From positions 1 to 64,000 of the IMG/VR virus record IMGVR_UViG_3300009180_000041: 64,000 bases of DNA; one strand, given 5' to 3'. A program made the position numbers and the translations under genes. Position 1 is the stretch's first letter; the number at the start of each line of letters is the position of its first letter. This DNA is from a virus. The notes beneath the pieces are model-generated. The model was not told the DNA's origin. It saw only the letters and a program-made list of their open reading frames with translations, and made no database searches. Positions 55,361-62,420 of this stretch are shown here, piece by piece.

Positions 55361-58152
55361 TAGACGCTAAAGAAATAGGAAAACAAATAGCTGAAGATGT
55401 AGCTAATCCTCCTTTACCATGTTATTATCCTGGAGGTTTTAAACCACCAACAAAAGGACATTATGCCGCTGCTGAATTTTTAGCTGGTAAAAATTATATT
55501 AATCAAGTAAATGTTTTAATAGGCCAAGGTAAACGAGAAGGATATCCAATATCTGCTCAACAAAGTAAAGCTATTTGGGATCTTTATTTAAAAGCAAATG
55601 CTAATCCAAAAATTAAAGTAGCAGTATCTCAAAAAAATTCACCAATTGGAGACTTATTTACTTACTTTGCTGATTTAAATCATGAAGGTTATGTAGCTGG
55701 TGCTCAAGAAGAAATTGAAAAAGGTTATTTTTCTGTATTAAAAGAAAAATTTCCAGGTCGTGTTCGTGAACAAGTTATTGAAGATCAATTTGTAACAGGT
55801 GGAGAACGAGTTAGTGGAACTCAAACTAGAGAATTATTAGATGAGTTAAAAACTACATTTGATGCTTTACGTCAAGAACAAAAAGGAACTAAAGAATACA
55901 CTATAAAACTTAATGAGTATAATAATGCTTATGAAGCAGTGAAAACTATGGTTCCTGATGCTGTAATTCAAAAAGGATTATATGATGATTTTTTAAGAAT
56001 TTTAGGATTAAATCACCCTGAACCAAAATCATTACAAGAAGACAATAATTACAATAAAGAAAAAAATTGGGTTTGGTTAGAAGAATACAAAAATAAAAAA
56101 CAACTTAATCCAATGTTATTTGATGGTGAAAAATTAGATCCACAAGTAAAAGAATTATTATTAAAAATAGCTACAATATTTTGGGATGGTTTAGAAACTG
56201 ATGAACCTTTTGAAGATGTTGTTTTAACAGGATCATCAGCTAATTACAATTATACTAATAGTTCAGATGTAGACTTACATATTATTATTGATTTCAATAA
56301 GTTTAAAGAGCCAGAAAGAATGAAAAAGTTTTTTGATATGGCGAAAAACAATTGGAATAATACACATGATCCAAAACTTGGTAAACATCCTATTGAAATT
56401 TATGTTCAAGATTCTAATGAAACACACACTTCAACAGGAGTTTATTCAGTAATGAATGATGAATGGGAAAAGAAACCAGAGTATGAATCTATAAACATTC
56501 CTGATGGAAATATTAAGAAAAAATCAAAACCATTTAAAGAAAAAATAAATCAATTATTAAAAACAGGAAATAAAAATCCTGAAAAATCTATAGAACAAAT
56601 AAAAATAATACAAGAACGTTTAAAGAATTTTAGACAAGCTGGATTAGATAAAAACGGAGAATACTCAGTTGAGAATTTAGCATTTAAGGATTTAAGAAAC
56701 ACAGGTTATTTAAATAAATTGAATGATTTAAAAAATGAGTTAATTGATAAAACAATTTCATTAAATGAATCATTTCAAGAGAATATTCAATCATTATTAA
56801 ATAATTTTATGTCTTATGCTTGTCAAGAACTCCAAATTGAAAACCCGCCAACGTTGGAAATCCGAAACGAATTCGGAGAGGAACAACCTAGCTTTGGGGC
56901 TTATGTTCCCTCTGATCATCATATATTTATTAATCCTTCTAGTAGGAACATTGTTGACATTTATAGAACATTAGCTCATGAATTAGTTCATGCTAAGCAA
57001 AATGAGATGGGAATGTTAACACCAAATAGTGGTGAAACTGGTAGTGATCATGAAAATGATGCTAATAGTATTGCTGGTATTATTATGAGAGACTATGGAA
57101 AACAAAATCCAAAAATTTATAAAATTGGTGTATTAAATGAATCTAAGAATGATTGGAAAAAAACATCATGGGAAAATGAAAAAGGCCAAAAAGTAACATT
57201 GCCTCAACTTTTAGATATTATTAAAGATTATCCTATTATACAAGCACCTATTGGAAAAATTAAAAAAATAGTTATTAAAAAAGATACAGGAGGTATTGAA
57301 TCAGATAGATTAAATAAAGCTGATTTTAAACATCCTATTATTGTAGTTGTAGATGATCAAAATAATTTTAAATATATTTTAGATGGTAATCATAGAGCTA
57401 ATAAAGCTATAGATTCTAATTTAAAAACAATTCCTACTAAGTTAGTAAATATAAATAAATTACCTAAAAAATTCCAGAATGTATTAGATGAATCTGAAAC
57501 AAAAACAACTGTAACTTGTGACAACTGTGGTTGGACTTGGAAAAAGAAAGACGGAGGAAAAGATTTATATGTTTGTCATAAATGTGGAAATGATAATACT
57601 CCAAAAAATAAATTGAAAGAAGAAACAGAAAAAAATCCAAAAATTACAAGAATTTACTTTGATTTAGATGGAGTATTAGCTGGTTTTGATGATCAATTCA
57701 GAAAATACAATAAAGAAAAATTAGATTTTAAAGAATACATTGGAAAATATGGTTCAAGTAAAGCTTGGGACATAATTAACAAAGGAACAGACAAATACTG
57801 GTCAGGAATGGATTGGAATCCTGGTAGAAAAGAACTTTATGATTATGTTATGAAAATGGCTCCTCAAAAAAATATTGAAGTATGGGTACTATCAAGTCCT
57901 GGTTTAGATCCTAATGGAGACGCTAAAAAAGGCAAAAACGAGTGGTTAAATAAACATACAAATATTCCACAAAATCGTAGAGTATACAAACAAGCAAAAG
58001 ACAAACACACAGAAGCAAAACCAGGTTATTTATTAATAGATGATATGGGTAAAAATGTTAGTGAATTTATTAATGCTGGTGGAACTGGTATTAAAAACAA
58101 CCCAGAAAATTCCAAAGAATCAATAACAAAATTACATAAATTTGGATTATAA
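55357..58152 (+). CDS. 931-aa multi-enzyme polyprotein
   Basis: Domains in order: (1) HIGH-type nucleotidylyltransferase (YYPGGFKPPTKGH about 23-35; SGTQTRELL about 150-160). (2) Pol-beta-like nucleotidyltransferase (TGSSANYNYTNSSDVDLHI about 290-308). (3) HExxH metallopeptidase (LAHELVHAKQ about 538-547; ENDANSIA). (4) ParB/sulfiredoxin-like domain (LDGNHRANKA about 674). (5) zinc ribbon CDNC...CHKC (about 721-744). (6) HAD/deoxyribonucleotidase-like phosphatase (IYFDLDGVLAG about 766; VWVLSSP; LLIDDMG about 893). Junctions SLNESF, VLNESK and VLDESE separate domains 2/3, 3/4 and 4/5, the same sites as in the repeat polyprotein. Probably cut in the prohead and delivered as separate enzymes. 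Confidence 0.8.
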   Translation: MIDAKEIGKQIAEDVANPPLPCYYPGGFKPPTKGHYAAAEFLAGKNYINQVNVLIGQGKREGYPISAQQSKAIWDLYLKANANPKIKVAVSQKNSPIGDLFTYFADLNHEGYVAGAQEEIEKGYFSVLKEKFPGRVREQVIEDQFVTGGERVSGTQTRELLDELKTTFDALRQEQKGTKEYTIKLNEYNNAYEAVKTMVPDAVIQKGLYDDFLRILGLNHPEPKSLQEDNNYNKEKNWVWLEEYKNKKQLNPMLFDGEKLDPQVKELLLKIATIFWDGLETDEPFEDVVLTGSSANYNYTNSSDVDLHIIIDFNKFKEPERMKKFFDMAKNNWNNTHDPKLGKHPIEIYVQDSNETHTSTGVYSVMNDEWEKKPEYESINIPDGNIKKKSKPFKEKINQLLKTGNKNPEKSIEQIKIIQERLKNFRQAGLDKNGEYSVENLAFKDLRNTGYLNKLNDLKNELIDKTISLNESFQENIQSLLNNFMSYACQELQIENPPTLEIRNEFGEEQPSFGAYVPSDHHIFINPSSRNIVDIYRTLAHELVHAKQNEMGMLTPNSGETGSDHENDANSIAGIIMRDYGKQNPKIYKIGVLNESKNDWKKTSWENEKGQKVTLPQLLDIIKDYPIIQAPIGKIKKIVIKKDTGGIESDRLNKADFKHPIIVVVDDQNNFKYILDGNHRANKAIDSNLKTIPTKLVNINKLPKKFQNVLDESETKTTVTCDNCGWTWKKKDGGKDLYVCHKCGNDNTPKNKLKEETEKNPKITRIYFDLDGVLAGFDDQFRKYNKEKLDFKEYIGKYGSSKAWDIINKGTDKYWSGMDWNPGRKELYDYVMKMAPQKNIEVWVLSSPGLDPNGDAKKGKNEWLNKHTNIPQNRRVYKQAKDKHTEAKPGYLLIDDMGKNVSEFINAGGTGIKNNPENSKESITKLHKFGL

Positions 58153-58155
58153 GTT

Positions 58156-58734
58156 ATGAGTAAAGAAACACTATTAAATCGTCAGTTTACTGAACGTGAA
58201 GTACAAAGAATGAGAAATATTGTCATGAAAAAACATGGTGATAAAACACAAAGCCAAATAGGTTATGAAAACAACATTCAAAGAAAAGAAGGAGACACAT
58301 GGGAAGAACAAGGTAAAACTTGGACTATCAAAAATGGTATTAAAAGAAGTATTCCTAGACTAAGTAAATTTAAAAAACAATTTAATATGCCTCTTACTTG
58401 TCCTGAATGTGATGGATTATTAGATCATAAAAGTGATTATGTAAAATACATGTATAATTTACTACATAAATGTCCAACATGTGTTGCTAAAATGGAAAGT
58501 AATTTAAAATTAGAAGGTACATTTGAAGACTATGCTAAAAATTTACACACTACTAATTTAAATCAAATGTTAGATAACATAGAAATGGAATTTGATGATT
58601 TTTTAAATTTAGGTTTTAGTAAAACTTTAACAGAAGACGGTGAAGTAAATGAATGGGTTGGAAATAGTTTAACTCCAGAACATATTAAAGATGTAAAAGA
58701 TTGGATTAAATCACAAAAAGAAAAAATCCAATAA
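58156..58734 (+). CDS. zinc-finger late protein (192 aa)
   Basis: LLNRQFTEREVQRMRNIVMKKHGDKTQSQIGYE at the N-terminus recurs in marine T4-like phage proteins. The centre has CPECDG...CPTC (about 79-117), a zinc knuckle. The C-terminal half is acidic and helical. It follows the polyprotein by 3 bases. Function unknown; possibly a DNA-packaging or head-completion factor. Confidence 0.65.
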   Translation: MSKETLLNRQFTEREVQRMRNIVMKKHGDKTQSQIGYENNIQRKEGDTWEEQGKTWTIKNGIKRSIPRLSKFKKQFNMPLTCPECDGLLDHKSDYVKYMYNLLHKCPTCVAKMESNLKLEGTFEDYAKNLHTTNLNQMLDNIEMEFDDFLNLGFSKTLTEDGEVNEWVGNSLTPEHIKDVKDWIKSQKEKIQ

Positions 58735-58741
58735 TATTTAT
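58733..58741 (+). promoter_or_regulatory. late-type motif AATATTTAT
   Basis: Overlaps the previous stop; ATTTA-TCA-TAAAC near-dyad; start at 58759. Confidence 0.55.
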
Positions 58742-58758
58742 CATAAACTAATATCATT

Positions 58759-59127
58759 ATGGCACAATATAGAACAGGTACAGGCGATAAAAAGAACTGT
58801 GTTTACAAAGTAACTAAAGAAGGCAAATTAGGAGCTGAAGTTGGATGTAATCGTAAACAAATTAAAGAAAGAATGAAAGGTCTTTATGAGTATGATACAT
58901 CAGCTGCTTCAAACGCTTTGAAAGAAATTGCTAAAGCTTACGAAGTAGGCCAACAACATAATACTTATTTGGACGAAATCGAACAAATGAAAAATGAGTT
59001 GAAATCACACTATGATAATATGAGTCATGATAATTATGAAGATACTTTAAAAGAAATTAAAAAATCTCATGATGATCTAGCTAGTACTTATGCTAATGTT
59101 CGTAAACTTGTAGACACAAACAAGTAA
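58759..59127 (+). CDS. small late protein (122 aa)
   Basis: The first 45 residues, basic with two cysteines (KKNCVYKVTKEGKLGAEVGC), are followed by long charged helices (EIEQMKNELKSHYDNMSHDN). No family is recognised. Likely structural or head-interior. Confidence 0.6.
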   Translation: MAQYRTGTGDKKNCVYKVTKEGKLGAEVGCNRKQIKERMKGLYEYDTSAASNALKEIAKAYEVGQQHNTYLDEIEQMKNELKSHYDNMSHDNYEDTLKEIKKSHDDLASTYANVRKLVDTNK

Positions 59128-59131
59128 AAGT

Positions 59132-60217
59132 ATGAATGAATTAAATAGAATTTTTTTCAAATATCGTGATAAAAATATTATTATGAAATGGACTGATAAG
59201 GATTTTGATAATCTTTATGAGGACTTAGTTCAATATTTTGATGGCGACTCAGATGAAGTAACTGAATTTATGGGGAGTGGACAAGCAGAACCATATTTGA
59301 AAAAATTTAATATTGATTTAATTGAACCTGAAGAATATAATATTAATCAGGATGAATTCCCTGGTCAAGCATCTGGTGATAGTACTATGATGGGACCAGC
59401 TATGGAAGAAGTAAAAAGAATGCAAGAATTAGCTGGTATTAAAGAAGTTGATTTCCCTCAATTATCATTTACTGGTGATCAATGGAAAACTGATCCAAAT
59501 AATCCAAATAAAAAAATACCTAAAGTAATAGCATTTAATTATCCAGCGGTAAAAGAAGCAATTGGTTCTGAAAATATTAAAATGTTTGCTAAAGTAGTAG
59601 GAAAAAACACAAGAGGAAGAGGTGCTGGTAGAGACAAAAAAGAATTTGCTTTATATATTTCAAAAGAATTAAAAACAGCTTTAGATCAAACAACAAGAGG
59701 TAGATCTAGTAGACAAATTGAAAAAGGTAAATGGGATTTAACTAAAAAATTAGATGAAGTTCCAAGTGCTGTAAAAAGTATTCTTAAAAAAGGTACTGAT
59801 GGTGGAAAATTAATGAGTGTAGGAACAGGTCCTCAAATGTATCAAGTTAGTTGGCCAGTTATGGGCCAATCAGTAAAAAATGAAGATCTTTATTGGTTAG
59901 TACCAGCTCATATGAAAGATTGGTTCATGGAAGAATCAGTGTTAAATGAAGAAAAAACAAAAGAAAAAGAAAGTGATTTAAATATAGGTTTAGTATTTGA
60001 CACTGAAGAATTACGTGATAAAGCTATACATAAATTAAAAACTCAAAAATTACCTTTAGTATATCATGCTAAAGACGCAGTTAATATTGAATTTCCTTTA
60101 GATAAAAATTCAAAATACAACAAAGAAAAAATAAAGTCTATAGTAGATAAAATTTCACAACAATTTACAAAAGTAAAATTTCATAACTCACTAACAGAAT
60201 TCTCAAATGAAGGATAA
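59132..60217 (+). CDS. late protein with internal L-x-E junctions (361 aa)
   Basis: The N-terminal ~110 residues are acidic and end KRMQELAGIKE. A basic domain follows (KVVGKNTRGRGAGRDKKEF, TTRGRSSRQIEKGKW). After SVLNEEKTKEKES, a short C-terminal alpha/beta domain begins. The LNE junction and LAGI motif link it to the tagged family. The basic central part could bind DNA. Overlaps the next gene by 11 bases. Confidence 0.6.
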   Translation: MNELNRIFFKYRDKNIIMKWTDKDFDNLYEDLVQYFDGDSDEVTEFMGSGQAEPYLKKFNIDLIEPEEYNINQDEFPGQASGDSTMMGPAMEEVKRMQELAGIKEVDFPQLSFTGDQWKTDPNNPNKKIPKVIAFNYPAVKEAIGSENIKMFAKVVGKNTRGRGAGRDKKEFALYISKELKTALDQTTRGRSSRQIEKGKWDLTKKLDEVPSAVKSILKKGTDGGKLMSVGTGPQMYQVSWPVMGQSVKNEDLYWLVPAHMKDWFMEESVLNEEKTKEKESDLNIGLVFDTEELRDKAIHKLKTQKLPLVYHAKDAVNIEFPLDKNSKYNKEKIKSIVDKISQQFTKVKFHNSLTEFSNEG

Positions 60218-60623
60218 TTTCGATATACACGAATGGCGTATAAAACAAGCCATGATAAATGAAGCAAAATTTAATGCTGAAAAATCAGATTTAAATAATG
60301 ATGATATAATATCACCATATGAAAAAAAACGTGGAATGGCTATTGCTAAAAACATGAATGAAGATGATTGGATGCAATCAGATGATGAAGCTGATATGGC
60401 TCACAGTCAACTTTATAACATTAAAAGATTATCTACAGAATTATGTGATATGATTGATTCTGAAGAACAATTAGACGCTTGGGTTCAAGCTAAATTAACT
60501 AAAGCTGAAGATTATTTACAATCAGTTTATGGTTATCTTTATGGTGAAGAAGCTCATAGTCAAAAAAGAAATGACAATCAAATAAATATCATAACAGGCG
60601 GTCAAGAAGGTCCAGGATACTAA
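60207..60623 (+). CDS. tagged small acidic late protein (138 aa)
   Basis: The start MKDNFDIHEWRIKQAMINEA parallels the polyprotein start (LHKWKEKQLFLNE): D-(L/I)-H-(K/E)-W-x(6)-(L/I)-N-E. The rest is acidic and helical, ending in a glycine-rich tail. Probably processed at INE|A in the prohead, by analogy. Confidence 0.6.
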   Translation: MKDNFDIHEWRIKQAMINEAKFNAEKSDLNNDDIISPYEKKRGMAIAKNMNEDDWMQSDDEADMAHSQLYNIKRLSTELCDMIDSEEQLDAWVQAKLTKAEDYLQSVYGYLYGEEAHSQKRNDNQINIITGGQEGPGY

Positions 60624-62395
60624 TGAATTTAGAAACTTTTAAAAAGATTTTTGCTCAAGAATTTGATAAATTCCAACAAGAAAGGAATCAAGATAAAGAC
60701 TCTTTAGAAAAGTTTGCGGATGACGTTCCTCATGATGAACAATTAGTACCTACTTTTGAAGAAGATCCAATAGGATTTATACTTTATTCATATCCTACTT
60801 TAAAAGAAACATTAGAAACATTATTAACTAAAGATTTTTTAGATTATATTACAGGTATTTATATTATTGCTCCAATACCTACTACTTTTAAAATTATTTT
60901 ACATAATAATCAATTTTTTTACATGATTTACATGGGAAGAACATGGATGGCTAAAGTAAGTGGTAAAAAATACTATTTATTAAACATAGGAGAAAGAGGA
61001 AGAGCAATTGATGCTATAGCTAGATTATTAATGATGGGTGCTCCATTAGGAACAGAACCAAATGGTGAAACTACTGAAAATATTTCAAATGCATCTCCTG
61101 AACCTTTAAGTGGTGATGGTGGTACTGAAGCAGGTGGAAATCCATTTGCTGCTGGCGCTGAAGAAACATCAACTGAAACACCAGCAGGTGAAGAAGAAAC
61201 AAATGCTCCATTAAAAGAATCAAAAATTCAAAAAAAATCAATTCTTTTAGAATTAAAAAATAAATTTCCTCATACATTTAGAACATTAGTAAGTCAAATC
61301 TTATTAACTGAAGCTAGTATGAATACTAACTCAGCTAAAGTAGTTCAAAGAATTATATCTAGTCCAGAAAATGCTGAGTATGGTTTTACTACTATGAAAA
61401 AAAATAATAGAGTAGGAAATTTAAAGCAAGTTCCTAAAGAAAAATTTGAAGAATTATTAAATAAATTATATCCAAACGCTGACATTCAAATAGTTCCACC
61501 AAAAGTAGAACCAAATATTGGTAATTTTGGAAGTAGTAAATTTTCAATGTATTCTTTTAATACAGAATACGGACCTGTAGGTATTGTTTTAGCCGCAGGA
61601 GCAAATAAAGGTGAAAAATACGAAAAAGAATTTTTATTAGCTTTAAAAGAAGCAGCAGGAAAAGAAAAAAGAGACATTAATAATCCAGAAATGATTCAAC
61701 TGTTTGATTATCTTGAATTAAACTCAGAAGAAATTACACCAGATGATGTAAGACAAACAGGAACTGGAAATAATAAACGTCAATTAAGTTTTGATGGACC
61801 TGAAGACATTGGAGAAAAAATAGCTGATATTACTATTGATGCTCCTAATACTACTTATTATTTGTCTATTAAAGATCCTAAAGGAACTGGTATTTACAAT
61901 GGTGGTAATGTTAAATTTGTTAAAGACTCACCTGATGGACCAGTTTTTGATCAAGAATCATTTATAAAAGACAATAGTTTAACAAAAGAATTATTTGAAA
62001 TGTTAAGTATTAATCCACAAAGAATAGCAGATGGATTAAAAGACTACATAAATAAAACAGGAGATGGAGAATCTTGGGAAGACATTCAAGACTATGATGA
62101 TACAGCATTAGTAAATCTATTAGCTTCTAGTTATGGTTATGGATACTACTATGTAAGACAAACTAAACCAGGTAATTTAAAAATAAAAGACTTAGAATCC
62201 CCAGAAGACACATATTCTTTTGTAGGTAGTATTAAATCTGTTAAAATAAAATATGCTAATAAATCAACTAAATCAACTGAAGTTAGAATAGAAACTAGTT
62301 CTCAAGATTTAGGTGATAATATCTATATAATATCAATTAGAAATGCAGCTGGATCTTTACTTCCTGTAGGTCTTAAAATACAAACATTAAAATAA
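60623..62395 (+). CDS. late protein, C-terminal possible PD-(D/E)XK nuclease (590 aa)
   Basis: N-terminal ~200 residues: a beta domain (TFKIILHNNQFFYMIYMGRTWMAKV) then an acidic G/E/T-rich linker. PLKES and SQILLTEAS are L-x-E junctions at about 195 and 230. The C-terminal ~350 residues have GEKYEKEFLLALKEA, EKIADITIDAPNTTYYLSIKDPKGTG and a later alpha/beta part. E...(A)DI...SIK fits the PD-(D/E)XK fold of restriction-type nucleases, though the lysine motif is SIK rather than ExK. A packaged nuclease against host DNA is an attractive but unproved reading. Confidence 0.55.
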   Translation: MNLETFKKIFAQEFDKFQQERNQDKDSLEKFADDVPHDEQLVPTFEEDPIGFILYSYPTLKETLETLLTKDFLDYITGIYIIAPIPTTFKIILHNNQFFYMIYMGRTWMAKVSGKKYYLLNIGERGRAIDAIARLLMMGAPLGTEPNGETTENISNASPEPLSGDGGTEAGGNPFAAGAEETSTETPAGEEETNAPLKESKIQKKSILLELKNKFPHTFRTLVSQILLTEASMNTNSAKVVQRIISSPENAEYGFTTMKKNNRVGNLKQVPKEKFEELLNKLYPNADIQIVPPKVEPNIGNFGSSKFSMYSFNTEYGPVGIVLAAGANKGEKYEKEFLLALKEAAGKEKRDINNPEMIQLFDYLELNSEEITPDDVRQTGTGNNKRQLSFDGPEDIGEKIADITIDAPNTTYYLSIKDPKGTGIYNGGNVKFVKDSPDGPVFDQESFIKDNSLTKELFEMLSINPQRIADGLKDYINKTGDGESWEDIQDYDDTALVNLLASSYGYGYYYVRQTKPGNLKIKDLESPEDTYSFVGSIKSVKIKYANKSTKSTEVRIETSSQDLGDNIYIISIRNAAGSLLPVGLKIQTLK

Positions 62396-62403
62396 AAATT
62401 TTT

Positions 62404-62412
62404 AATATTTAT
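62404..62412 (+). promoter_or_regulatory. late-type motif AATATTTAT in ATTTA-TAA-TAAAT
   Basis: Perfect dyad, 8 bases upstream of the tail-fibre start. Confidence 0.6.
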
Positions 62413-62420
62413 AATAAATT

